From NCBI GenBank assembly GCA_023238725.1, contig CM041540.1:5028708-5092707 (forward strand): a DNA stretch of 64,000 bases. The letters are read 5' to 3'. This stretch comes from Scortum barcoo. Its lineage: Eukaryota; Chordata; Actinopteri; Centrarchiformes; Terapontidae. How positions within the stretch are numbered: the first letter of the stretch is position 1; every line of letters begins with the position of its first letter. Shown here piece after piece: positions 24,265-36,700 of the stretch. The notes under the pieces were generated by a model. The model was not told the origin of the DNA. It made no database searches and saw nothing but the letters and a program-made list of their open reading frames with translations. The position numbers and the translations under genes are program-made.

Positions 24265-26822
24265 TCCCTCTTTGAACTGCCACCTTACTGTGGTGGAGGG
24301 GTTTGTGTGCCCGAATGATCCTAGGAGCCTATGTTGTCGGGGGCATTACGCCCCTGGTAGGGTCTCCCATGGCAAACAGGTCCTATGTGACAGGCCAGAC
24401 TAAGAGCGGTTCACAAGGCCCACCATGGAAGAAAGAAACAACAAGGACCGTTACATGTTCGCCCAGATTGGCGTTACCGGGGCCCCACCTGGACCCTGGA
24501 GCCAGGCCTGGGGTTGGGGCTTGCAGGAAGCTAGCGCCTGGTGGCCAGGTCTTTGCCCACGGGACCCGGCCGGGCTCAGCCCGAAATGGCGCGACGTGGG
24601 CCCACCTTTCAGACAGTTCCACCACCGGCAGGAAGGTCCATGAGGGGCCGGTGCAATGTGGTTTGGGTAGCAGTCGTGGCAGGGGGCCCTCAACGACCCA
24701 ATTCCCTGGAACCAAAACTCTGGCAATAGGGACATGGAATGTCACCTCACTGGGGGGGAAGGAGCCTGAGCTCGTGTGGGAGGTTGAGATGTACCGGTTA
24801 GAGATAGTCGGGCTCACCTCCACGCATAGCTTGGGCTCTGGAACCCAGCTCCTCGAGAGGGGCTGGACCCTCCACCTACTCTGGAGTTGCCCAGGGTGAG
24901 CAGCGGAGAGCTGGTGTGGGCTTGCTTATAGCTCCCCAACTTAGCCGCCATGTGTTGGAGTTCAGACTGGTGAACGAGAGGGTCGCTTCCCTGCACCTTC
25001 GGGTTGGGGATAGGTCTCTTGCTGTTGTTTGTGCCTACGGGCCAGAACAGCAGTACAGAGTACCCGGCCTTCTTGGAGTCTCCTGGGAGGGGTACTTGAT
25101 AGTGCTCCGACTGGGAGACTCCATTGTTCTACTGGGGGACTTCAATGCTCACGTGGGCAACGACAGTGATACCTGGAGGCGGATCGGAACAGACCCTGAG
25201 CAGTGTTCTGTTATTGGACATGGCACCAGTTTGTCCATAACAACAGTATTTCACATGTTCACACCCTAGGCCGGAGGTCGATGATCGACTTTGTTGTCGT
25301 TTCATCTGATCTCCGGCCGTATGTCTTGGACACTTCGGGTAAAGAGAGGGGCTGAGCTGTCAACTGATCACCACCTGGTGGTGAGTTGGATCCGCTGGCA
25401 GAGGAGGAAGTTGGACAGACCTGGCAGACCCAAACGTATTGTGAGGGTCTGCCAGGAGATCAAAGATCTCCTCAATCCCACTGACTTGCCTTCCGATGAG
25501 GAAGTGGAGGCTGGGAACTCTGAGGAGGACTCGTCCATTACCCGAGCCGAAGTCACTGAGGTAGGTAGTTCGCAGTTTCCGATAGTCTGACCCTCGGATT
25601 CAGGAGGAACAATGCGGTTTTTCGTCCGGTCGTGGAACACTGGACCAGCTCTATACTCTCCTGCAGGGTGCTTGAGGGTTTATGGGAGTTTGCCCAACCA
25701 TTCCACATGTGCTTTGTGGATCTGGAGAAGACATTCAACCTTGTCCCTTGTGGTATTCTGTGGGGAGTGCTGTGCAGTATGGGGTCCGGGGGCCTTTGCT
25801 AAGGGCTGTACGACCTGACCAGAGCAGGAGCTTGGTTCGCATTGCCGGCAGTAAGTCAGACCTGTTCCCAGTACATGTTGGACTCCAGCAGGGCTGCCCT
25901 TTGTCACCGGTCCTGTTCATAATCTTTATGGACAGGATTTCTAGGCTAGTAGCCAGGGGCCGGAGGGAGTCCGGTTTGGGAACCACATGGATTTCATCTC
26001 TGCTTTTTGCAGATGTTGTCCTGTTGGCTTCATCAAGCCAGGACCTTCAGCATGTACTGGAGCAGTTGGCAGCCAAGTGTGAAGCGGCTGGGATGAGAAT
26101 CAGCACCTCCAAATCCAAGGCCATTGTTCTCGACCGGAAAAGGGTGGCGTGCCCTCTCCGGGTGGGTGGAGAGGTCCTGCCTCAAGTGGAGGAGTTCAAG
26201 TATCTCGGGGTCTTGTTCACGAGTGAGGGAAAGATGGAGCGTGAGATTGACAGGCGGATTGGTGCAGCGTCCTCGCAGTTATGCGGTCGGTATGTACGGT
26301 ATACGGACCGTCATTGTGGTGAAGAAGGAGCTGAGTCAAAAGGCAAAGCTCTCAATTTACCCAGTCAATCTACGCTCCCACCCTCACCTATGGTCATGAA
26401 CTTTGGGTAATGCCCAAAAAGGACAAGATCATGGATACAAGCAGCCGCCTAAAATGAGTTTCCTCCACAGGGTGGCTGGGCGCTCCCTTAGAGATAGGGT
26501 GAGAAGCTCGGTCACTCGGCGGGAGCTCTTGCCCACATCGAGAGGAGTCAGCTGAGGTGGCTTGGGCATCTGTTTCTTTGGATGCCCCCTGGACGCCTCC
26601 TTAGGGAGGTGTTCCAGGCATGTCCCACCAGGGAGGAGGCCCCGGGGAAGACCCAGGACACGCGTTGGAGAGACTATGTCTCTCAGCTGGCCTGGGAACG
26701 CCTCAGGGTCCCCCCGGAAGAGCTGGAGGAAGTGTCTGGGGTGAGGGAAGTCTGGGCATCTCTGCTCAGACTGCTGCCTCCGCGACCCAGTCCCGGATCA
26801 ATCAGATGAAGATGGATGGATG
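24265..26822 (+). mobile_element. Rex3-like (RTE) non-LTR retrotransposon B with internal deletions
   Basis: It carries the apurinic-type endonuclease motif LLGDFNAHVGND near 25125-25170 and reverse transcriptase motifs (LQQGCPLSPVLFIIFMDR; the catalytic FAD motif with one D missing) near 25880-26040. It ends in ATGGATGGATGG. A 7-bp target-site duplication, GCAGGAC, is at 24258-24264 and 26823-26829; the empty site is GCAGGAC at 37390-37396 in copy 2. Compared with element C it lacks about 490 bases after 25455 and a further block after 25560. Several frameshifts are present. It is not functional. Confidence 0.9.
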
Positions 26823-26829
26823 GCAGGAC

Positions 26830-28317
26830 AAACTAAAGTCAAACCTCCAGTAATTTAGAGCCTTAGCTGAAAAACTCTAATAAAGGCAATAATTTCTTTT
26901 TCTTTCTTTTCTTTTTTTTTAATGATGCAATCCTAGAATATCTGAGGTGGCAGAGATGAGTCCTCCAAACACAACTGCATCTCAAGGTGCCATTTTATCA
27001 CCTTTTGTTGTTTAAATCTAATATCCAAGACTCAAACGTTAACTTTCTACAGTGTGCTGACAATATGGCACTGGTTGGCTGTGTGTTCATGTCATTTCTC
27101 TAAAGGTGAAACCAAAGAACTTATCTCATTCAAAAACACACAAGCCTCTCCTGATAAATTTCAGCCTTTGACCGTCACTGGATCTGGGGCAGAGGTGACG
27201 CAACGTGCTGTAAAACAAGAGAGTGAGTCAGGAAAACGAGAGACATCCTGCAGATATAAACGAATAAAAGAGCAGGTGAGTTAACATATGAGTTCAAAGG
27301 TTTGTTTGTGTAACTGCGTTTATATCATCTTTGCTCTCAAACACAGCTTAACTATGTCAGGTGATTTGCTACCTCAGTACGCTTTAAAAACAAAGATTAG
27401 AAGGACCAACACAGAAAATTGCAGATGAATATTTAAATGCAGGGATTCATATTATCGACACAACCACTGACTGTGCCTGGAACAATCTGACCACATTATA
27501 TCACACTGACTTTACACAGTCCAGCCATATATTAGGTTTCCACCTCGTCATGTCAACCTATAAAAGGAAAGAATCTCTGTCTTTCTGTCCTTCGATTATC
27601 TCCACAACCGTTCATCCATTTGATTTCACACTCTGTAAGTGAATTGCCGAGGACCAAAGGAAGTGCAGTGTCCAGTGTGAAGTCGATTGGATGAGCGGTT
27701 CTCCTGAAAGCTGCAAACAGCAACACCAGAGGCCAAACACACTGCCGAGTTTTGAACGAGCACTGCAGCAGTTTGGATGAAAACTAAAGCAAGATGGACA
27801 AAAGGTCAAAGAAAATACATAAAGGCAGTGCTGAAAGGCTGAGACAAAAGAGGAGGGACTCTCTAGGCTGATGAAAGTGAATATTTTAAAACAACAAGTT
27901 ATTAATCTGCCAGTCAGTCATCTCATCTAGTGAGTCTGAAGGCGCTGTGAGAAAGAGAGAGCCGCCACCCAGTGAGCCCAGTTCAACTGTTAGTCGAGGT
28001 TTAGCAGCTGAACCAGTCAGACAGAAGACAATGGGGAGAAGATGAGCAGGTCTGGGTTTGACTAGCTGGCTGCTGAGCTCCATCAGGCGTCTTACTGAAA
28101 CATCTTCAACTTCTCATTAAGTGAGTAATCATCAGTGTCGCTTCATGAACTGACCAATCACAGCCTGGATGGAGCAGAACATTAAAAACAAGTTGATTTA
28201 ATGACAGAAAAAAAACACAAAAATGAAAAATGCTGGTTGTGTGTTTCTTAAACTGCTGTATTGTCCACTTGCAATTCATGTATTAGTGGTATATAGTGTA
28301 TTATTAATACACTAAAA
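26830..28317. other. End of copy 1 and spacer
   Basis: Up to about 27500 this matches 37397-37790. From 27560 to 27800 it has the look of a dispersed teleost repeat (CCACAACCGTTCATCCATTT, GAAGTGCAGTGTCC, GATGAGCGGTTCTC). No coding sequence is recognised. Confidence 0.5.
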
Positions 28318-28989
28318 TGATTAAAATATTGAGACCAAAGATTTCCAAATTATATGTGATCCCTCCGACCTTTGGACTCTTTGAGCTTTTACCCACAGGG
28401 GGGCGCTATAGATGAGTAAGAGACACCAAATGTGTACAGCAAGTCTTATTTGACAAATGCAGCTAGAATATTGAATACAAAGGCAACTCAGGATTTCATA
28501 AACATTTTCTCTGTTTTTATTTATGCATACTCTTTTTATTGAAATGAAGCCATTTGTCTCTTAGTTGTTTCTTCTTTGTCATTAGTTTGGCGTTACAGAA
28601 ACACATTAAGGCGAATAGAGATTTAAATCAACAGCTAACATGACATTTATCTAAAAGTGTTGGTTTAAAGAAGTTGTTAAGATAGTAAATGATTTATTGT
28701 TTACATTTTTCAACAAGCAGCACACACAAAGATAACTGATCACAACGGGTTTCTTTTTAAAATTAATCTTAACGTAAAGAAATAGTTCAACATTTTTCTG
28801 AATTTACGTACAAATTCTCAAAATGTTCCCAGTGCATTACATAAAAGCTGCAGCCTGTGGTGGAAGAAATACTCATATTTTACTGTAAAAGTCTCTTTTT
28901 TTCCAAATAAAAGTCTTGCATTCAGGATTTCACAGCTAAATATATTTAAGTAAAAGTACTTGTACTCTCATAATAAATCATTTTGTAAT
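28318..28989. repeat. Partial third copy of the duplicated segment, left of the gypsy element
   Basis: 28318-28510 matches 20677-20850 and 34556-34730 (shared CTTTTACCCACAGGGGGGCG). 28596-28989 matches the start of copy 1 (16985 on) and, from 28671, the start of copy 2 (32749-33064). The pieces are in the order end-then-start, as expected at a junction between tandem units that later lost sequence. Confidence 0.8.
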
Positions 28990-29289
28990 ACTGCCTGAAA
29001 CAATCTTCCGACACCTCTTCACCATGGCGTGAGCTGAAGGTACTGTTACCTCTGTCTCGTTGGTGGGGAAGAGAGGAGGCTGGTACCCAAAAACCACTTG
29101 GAACGGAGAGAACCCGGTGGCCGCAGTGGGCAGGGAGTTGTGGGCATACTCCACCCAAGTGAGATGCTGACTCCACGTAGTTTGGTTTTGCGCCACCAGG
29201 CATTTTAGGCACGTCTCCAGCTTCTGGTTCAGCCGCTTTGTCTGGCCATTGGACTCCGGGTGACCAATCCTACCACACGGTCTAGTGGT

Positions 29290-31158
29290 AGGATAGTTTC
29301 AGGCTCTTTGGCAGTTGGTTCCGGCGCATACAGGCGGGACAGCGTATCAGGCTTGCCATTCTGTGACCCCGGCCTGTACGAGAGCGTGAACCTGGAACCT
29401 GCTAAAGAAAAGTGCCCACCTTGCTTGACGAGAGTTTAACCGTTTTGCAGACTTCAGGTATTGCAGGTTCTTATGATCGGTCCAGACGATGAATGGCTGC
29501 TGTTCTGCCCCCTCCAACCAGTGACGCCATTCTTTGAGTGCCACCTTAATCGCCAGCAGCTCCTTATTTCCCACGTCGTAATTCCTCTCGGCCGGTGTTA
29601 GTTTGCTGGAGAGGAAGGCACATGGATGGATGCAGTTGTCCGTGGCAGACCTCTGCGAAAGTACTGCTCCGACTCCTTCATTCGAAGCATCCACTTCCAC
29701 CACAAACTGGAGCGCTGGGTCCGGCACCGTCAGGACAGGAGCTGTGGTGAACAGTCTCTTGAGTCTTTGGAATGCCTCCTCGGCCTTGGAAGTCCACTGA
29801 AAGACTGACTTAACAGAGGTTAATGCATGCAGGGGCGCTGCAACAGCGCTAAAATTTCTTATGAACCTGCGGTAAAAGTTAGCGAACCCCAGGAATTGCT
29901 GTACCTTTTTTCTGGTTGTGAGTGGGGGCCAGTTGGTGACTGCACTAACTTTTGCAGGATCCATCGAAACGTGATTTGCTGTGATGACGTAGCCCAGGAA
30001 CGTGACAGAGGAGGCATGAAAGTCACACTTCTCTGCCTTAGCATATAGTTGGTTCTCCAGCAGGCGAATCAGGACCTGCCGAACATGGACGTTGGTGGGT
30101 GGCAAGATCGGGAGAGAAGATGAGTGTGTCGTCCAAATAAACAAAAACGAAATCATTCAGATATTCACGTAATATTTCATTGATAAATGACTGGAAAACG
30201 GCTGGGGCATTGGTTAACCCAAAAGGCATAACTAAATATTCATAATGTCCCTGTGGAGTGTTGAACCCAGTCTTCCACTCATCTCCTTCCCGAATCCGCA
30301 CCAGGTGATAAGCGTTCCTGCAGGTCCAGTTTGGTAAAGAATTTTCGCCTGCTGGAGTAGCTCAAAGGCAGAGGAGATAAGTGGTAACGGGTAACGGTTC
30401 TTGACCATGATCTCATTTAGTGCACTATAGTCAAATGCACGGCCGGAGTGAACCGTCCTTCTTACCAACAGAGAAGAAGCCGGCTCCAGCCGGTGATGAT
30501 GATGGACGTATGATGCCGGACCGCAGCGACGCTTCAATATATTCTTCCATGGCCTTCCTCTCGGGGCCGGAGATGGAATACAGCCGAGCCTTAGGAATCG
30601 GAGCCCCTGGCAGGAGGTCAATGGCACAGTCCCATTCACGGTGGGGGGGCAGTGACGTAGCTCTTTGCCTTGTTGAACACTTCTTTTAGGTCGTGGTAGC
30701 AAGGTGGGACTTTGGATATATCTGGGTAGTCGCTGGGGTTCGGGATCGGTTCTCCAGTACTCCGCGGGCCCCTGTAACATGAGAGAGGAGCAGACAAACA
30801 CGAGACATGACAGGTAGACCCCCACTGCTTCACCCTCCCTGTTTCCCAATAAATGTGTGGGTTATGCTTAACTAGCCATGGAAACCCAAGAATGAGTGGG
30901 TGAGATGAGCAGTCAAATACATGAAATTGCATGTCTTCTCTATGTACAGAGTCTATGGTAAGTGTTACTGGCGAGAGTCTGATTTGTGACAAAATTCAGC
31001 AGGTTGCCATCCAGAGACCTGGCACTGACCGGACTCTGGAGAGGTTCCAAGCTTATGCCGAGAGAGGAGGCAAGAGCCTTGTCCATCAAACTCTCATCGG
31101 CACCTGAGTCTATCAGAGCTAGCAAAGGCGTGGTGTTACCATTAACAGTGAGTGTCAC
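29290..31158 (-). pseudogene. gypsy pol region: protease, reverse transcriptase, RNase H
   Basis: The protease has LALIDSGADESLMD near 31110. Reverse transcriptase shows MPFGLTNAPAVFQ and the catalytic YLDD near 30150-30230. The connection and RNase H follow (FLGFANFYRRFIRNF; VEVDASNEGVGAVLS; WTDHKNLQYL), with the 269-codon reading frame ending at 29347. Breaks lie between protease and RT and within RT. Integrase continues only as a C-terminal scrap at 28990-29280. Confidence 0.85.
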
Positions 31159-31217
31159 CGGGGTGAGGGACCGAGGAGGATTATTCTTGACAATAGGTCA
31201 GCTCACCAGGGTCCTCC

Positions 31218-32292
31218 TTATTCCTGATGAGCCTCCTCTTTTACCGGGCAAGTGGAGACGCTATGACCTGGTTTGCCGCAATAAAAACAAACTCCCTCTT
31301 TCAACCTCCGGTGACGTTCCTCTGGAACCAACTTTGCCCTGCCTAGATGCATGAGTTCCTCTGGAGCAACAGATGGCGCTGGCACCGGGGTAGATGACGG
31401 GGTTGATCTCCTGTATTCCCAGAACCCGCGTAGCGCCCCCTGGCTCTCGGAGGACCTCCGGATCCGTTGACGCCTCTCTCGCTCCCTCTCCTGGAGACGG
31501 TTGTCAATTCGGGTGGCCATGTCAACTAGGCTTTCGAAATTACCTGGCAATTCCATCGGTGCTAGATGATCCTTGATTTCCTCATTAAGTCCGCTGACAA
31601 AGGCGTCGCTGATCGCCACCTCTTATTCCATCCACTGTCTGCCGCCAGGGTGCGGAATTCAATGGCATAATCCATCACCCTCCGGTTTCTCTGCCGGAGG
31701 TTGAACAGCGCTCGTGATGCCTCTCGTGCTGGAGAGGTATTATCAAACATACGGGATAAAGTTTGTGAAAAGTCTTTAACATTCTGGCACACCGCCGCCC
31801 CTCGAGCCCACTCTGCCAGTTGTGGCCCAGGCTGCCGCCCTCCCAGTCAGATGAGACACCATAAACGCGACTACCTTGCCTGCTCCGAGGAAAAGGCAGC
31901 CGGGTCGTTCTTAAAATGGAGATCGACGAAATTGTACCAAGAAGGGGCGACACTCACCGGATTCTCCCGAGAATTTCTCCGGTGGGGCCAAATGGGAGAC
32001 GAACAGGGCGAAGCAGGCGGGCAGACGTAGCAGCTGATGGTGCGGACGGCTGTGCAGAAGCTGGCGTGGCCGACGTGGGGGGAGCCAACCCTCCAAACGG
32101 GTGACCACGAGTTGTAGCTGAGCGGTGAGTCTGTTAACCTGTGCGGCGACCGCCGTTTGTAGCTCCGCCTGGCGATCGGTGAGTTGTTTGACTCCCGCAG
32201 CGATGGTATTCAGCTGGGTCTCATGAAGCTGTAAGCTTGGTGCCCTGTGAAGACAGGGCTGACCTGACGGTGTCAGCGTCCGCTGGGTCCAT
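31218..32292 (-). pseudogene. gypsy gag region
   Basis: It starts ATGGACCCAGCGGAC (MDPAD), a usual gypsy gag start. It includes APPEKFSGESGECRPFLVQF and ends with the zinc knuckle CFYCGKPGHSVSTC near 31260. At least two frameshifts split it. Gag would form the particle that packages element RNA; this copy cannot do so as written. Confidence 0.82.
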
Positions 32293-32742
32293 TGCTGGCC
32301 AGATCGTTCTGTTAAGACTGGACACACAGAGCAGGAGAGCCCAAATGCAGGACAGTGGACACAGCAGACTGGTTAAGAAGAATTTATTTCAGAAAAGATC
32401 TTACGACCTCAGAGCTTGAATTGGTAGTAGACCAAGAAACGACATGACTTGATTCTTTTGCTTAGTTCAGGAACATGAACTTGGCGCTGGATCACAAACA
32501 ACGATCTGGCAACGAGACAGGGGAAACGCATGCAGACAATATATACACACACATGAGGTAATGGGAAACAGGTGGAAACAATCAGGGTGGGGCAGACAAT
32601 CTCACAAGCGGGAAACACACAAGGCAGGAAATTAAGGAACCTGAAACAAGAGGAGAGTAAGGGATTTCAAAATAAAACAGACAAGCCAGAACAGGAAATA
32701 GAAACGTGACAGACATGAAACTTAACAAACTTGACGAGACAT
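32293..32742. other. gypsy 5' leader or flank
   Basis: The stretch upstream of gag has no coding signal and many GGAAACA/GAAACAAG words typical of retrotransposon leader sequence. The element's outer end is judged only from the point where host homology resumes near 32743-32749. Confidence 0.45.
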
Positions 32743-33733
32743 AACATAAAGAAGTTGTTAAGAGAGTAACTGATTTATTAGTCATATTTTTCAACAAACA
32801 GCACACACAAAGACAACTTATCACAGCATTTTTTTAAAGATTAATCTTAACGTAAAGAAATAGTTCAACATTTTCTGAATTTACGTACAACTTCTCAAAA
32901 TGTTCCCAGTACAAGAAAGCTGCAGCCTGTGGTGGAAGAAATACTCATATTTTACTGTAAAAATCCTTTTTTTACAAGTAAAAGTCCTGCATTCAGGATT
33001 TCACAGCTAAATATATTTAAGTTAAAAGTACTTGTACTCTCATAATAAATCATTTTGTAATATTTTTACTAATGATTTAACAGTCGCTGCTGGAGAAAGA
33101 GCACATTTAAACTACTTTATTTACAGTTTAACATATATATAGAATATGCATCGTATTTTATAAATTGAGTATATGTGTTGTTTGCAAAATGCAGGTAAAA
33201 ATCCTGTATTTAAACCTCTAAGTGTACTTATGTTAACCTGCAGAAATATCAGTGGAATTGTACTTCAAGTATCAAATGTAAAAGTACTCATTATGCAGAA
33301 AAATGGTGCCTGTTAGTGTTGAATATTACACATTATATTATTGGATTATTATTCCTGATGCATTCATGTTTAAGTAGTGATAAAATACTTTTTAAAAAAA
33401 TAATCGCTTGTTTTGTATGTGAATATACATTTTTAAAATGAAGTAAAAGGACAGTGTTTGTCTCTTAGATGTAGATGAGGATTGTGAAGTAGGATAAAAT
33501 TAAAAAGAAAAGTACCTCAAACTTGTGCTTAAGTTCAGCACTTGAGTAAATGTACTTTCCACCACTGGCAGCCAGTTGGCTCATCTTAGCATAAATACTG
33601 GAAAATGGGGATGCATTTCCAAAAACATTAAAGTATTCCCTTAAAATCTCAGCTGACTACACACCACAGTGTATCAGCATCCTTAGCAGTGCCTTCATCG
33701 ATCTGAATCAGTGAGCAGGAGCTTGTTTTCTGG

Positions 33734-36700
33734 TTATAAGTCCATAGTTTTGTCATTATCAAACACGATGCTGCCTTTGATGACGACGTACAGGATGAGC
33801 TCCTGGTGTCCTCCGAGCTGGTAGATCAGATGCTCCCATCTGCAACAAAACGTGGAGAAGAAGGTCTGTTTCACACACAAATGCTTCATTCAAACAAACA
33901 AGACAATTATCAGTCAAAACTAAAGGTGTGTCATTTGTAAAAGTATTGTTTCAAGGATAAACATCAATCCATAAATACTAATAATTCGACTTATAATTAA
34001 ACTTTTATTTTAGTCCGACTTCAGTCAAACCAGTTGATTTTGAATGGCATATTTTATCATTTCCACACAGACTTTTTGAAAACGTATTCATTAAACACAT
34101 CTCATTAAAAATACAGTCAACAGAACATCCAATAAACTTTCTACAATTGACGGCTAATTAATATTAACTGTCTTATCCAACCTGTATCAATGACGGACTG
34201 ACCTTCGTGAACACTGGGAGTTTTCTGTTATAATACTAAAATACTCACTAACACTAATTAGAGCAACACATTCCCCTTTTTATATTTTCATCTATTTTAC
34301 TGAACGTTATTGTTCTACATATTGTTCAGTTATCCTGTTTACATGAAGAAGAGAGAAGTTTAAAGATTTTACAGTGTGTAAGAAAACTCTGGAAATGATG
34401 GATGAGACTCTAAAATACTCTGGAAAGTATTTTATTCTTCAAGATCAAGTCAAGTGAAAACCTGAATGTCAGGAATGAACTGAACTTACAGAGAAGAGTA
34501 AATGTACCAAGTTAAAACTACTGCAAAGCCACACATGCAACCAAATGACAAATATGAATAAAATATTGAGACCAAAGATTTCAAGATTATATGTGATCCC
34601 TCCGACCTTTGGACTCTTTGAGCTTTTACCCACAGGGGGGCGCTATAGACTAGTAAGAGACAACAAATGTGTGTACAGCAAGTCCTGTTTGATAAATGCA
34701 AAACCAACACGGGATTTAATTTCTCCAAATTTTATTTAAGATGCTTTGATTTTTTTTTAGCTCATGAAACTTATTAGAGATTTGTAGCTCTCACAGGACA
34801 AACATATGATGATGTTACAGAAAAAAAATATATTGCTATAGAATACACCACCAAACAGTAAATTATATTCATTAAAATCAACAGAACAATAAATGAAATG
34901 AAGAAAAGATGATCTCCTGTGTGTCAGGACTCAAAACTTCTTCACAAGAAAACTTGACTAAATGAATTCTGACTATTTTCCCAGATTTTAAAGACGGTGT
35001 GATAAATCCTCTTTACTGACTAACTACACAAATGAAAAAAGCGACAAGTGACAGAAAACATGAACTTTGAGATGTTTCAGAGGGAAAGTTGTCTCAGTTA
35101 TACTCTCATATCAAATTAATTGTTTCTCTATCAGCTTTGTATGACACCCTGTAATGAAGACAAGAAGAAAATACTTTGTTCATGTTTGTTCATTCATCAT
35201 TAAACCTCCAGTTTGTCCACACATCCCATCAGTAAAGTCAGTTCAATGTTAATGCAGATTTTTTTTTAAATGTACAAAATGATAAAGGAAGGTCTGGTGG
35301 TTTCTCTCTTCAGTCTCATGCAACAGAAGGGAAAACAACAACATACAAATACATCGATACAAATATCCAACAAATACGTGAGCACAGAGAAAAGTCAGTT
35401 CAGGGAAACAAAACTCCTCCTGAGCATTGAGAGCCTCCGTAAACAGACACAGGAAGGGATAAACAGACACAGGAAGGACCTAAAGACGCTCAAACATTTA
35501 CAGAACAGCTAATGAGAAGATGTCCTCCAGCATAATGTTTGATTGACAGCTGAAGAAATGTCACAACAATCAGCTCTCAGCAACAAACATGAAAACAAAA
35601 TGAGTTTAAGACCTAAAACACAGAATTTAACCCGCTGTTCCCCTCATATAATACCCTATTTGTTGTGTTTAAATCAGTGTGATTTCAGTGAATATTTTGA
35701 CCTGGTCGTGAATCTGACAGTAAAACTTCCTCTTCAGTCACTGTCGGTGAGATGTTTGTCCACTTCTCTCTCAGAACGTCCTGTAGTTTATCTCTGACCT
35801 TTGACACAGCCGCTGTCACTTCCTCAAAGTATCTGAGAGGACGGATCTGGATGCTGGATGAGTCTGTAGACTGACTGAGTGCTGACAGTGAGGGGTAGCT
35901 GTGTAGAAACTGGTTGTGATCCTCTGTTTGTGAGAGCTGCTTCAGATCAGCGTCTTTCCTCTTCAGCTCAGTGATCTCCTGCTCCAGCTTCTCCTGAAGC
36001 TCTTTGACTCGACTCACTTCAGTTTCCTGCTGGGATCTGAGCTGCTGCTTCACATCAGAGCTTCTTTTCTGGATGAGGACGGATCAGCTGGCTGAAGATC
36101 TTCTCGCTGTCCTCCACTGCTTTATCAGCAGAGCCGATTGATGGCCTCCACCTCCTGCTGAAGCTCCTTCACATCTTTCTCTCTGTCCTGGATTCTCTGC
36201 TGGATGTTTTGTCGACTCACCTCGAGCTCTTCTCTGCCTCTCAGTCCTTTCTGCTGCAGCTGAGACTGTGTCGTGACCTTTATGTTCATCCATGGAGCAG
36301 AGATAACAGATACACTTCTGATCAGTGCGGCAGAAAATCTTCATCACCTCATCATGACGAGAGCAGATGTTCTCCTGGAGCTTCTTGGAGGGGTCCACCA
36401 GCTTGTGGTTTTCAAATATAGGTAATTCATAATGAGGCTGCAGGTGTTTGTCACAGTAAGAGGCCAGACATACCAGACAGGACTTGAGGGCTTTCAGTTT
36501 TCTCCCAGTGCAGAAATCACAGGCCACATCTTCAGGTCCAGCATAGCAGTGATCAGCAGGAGCAGCTTGGAGTCCAGTCTTCTTCAGTTCCTCCACCAAA
36601 ACTGCTAACATGGTGTTTTTCAGCAGCACAGGCCTCGGTGTGAAGGTCTGCCTACACTGAGGGCAGCTGTACATCCTCTTCTCATCCTCTTCCATCCCAG

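Larger units (their letters stand above)
16985..27520. repeat. Segmental duplication, copy 1 (interrupted by two Rex3-like elements)
   Basis: With the insertions at 17448-19330 and 24265-26822 removed, this stretch is collinear with copy 2 at 32743-37790, at an estimated few percent divergence with many small indels. It contains the duplicate last exon of amdhd1 (19918-20023), a broken TRIM gene (21776-23472) and flanking noncoding DNA. Homology fades around 27500, where it matches about 37780. It could be a true tandem duplication or two haplotypes laid side by side by the assembler. Confidence 0.9.
28990..32742 (-). mobile_element. Ty3/gypsy LTR-type retrotransposon, degenerate
   Basis: Reading on the minus strand, gag comes first (ATG at 32292) with a CCHC zinc knuckle, then an aspartic protease (DSGAD), reverse transcriptase (VYLDDTLIF), RNase H and a fragment of integrase that stops at 28990 against host sequence. 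Most of the integrase core is absent; the text jumps near 29275-29290 from the end of RNase H to the integrase C-terminal side. Frames are broken in several places. I could not identify paired LTRs. The roughly 320-base direct repeats outside it (28671-28989 and 32749-33064) are host sequence, since copy 1 has them without the element. Confidence 0.87.

Noticed and set aside
24303..24899. 198-codon open frame near the start of element B
   Set aside because: Proline- and glycine-rich reading of the Rex3-like 5' region; no known domain, and broken against the endonuclease frame that follows.
28671..33064. LTR pair of the gypsy element
   Set aside because: The flanking repeats also occur in copy 1 of the segmental duplication without an element, so they are host sequence.
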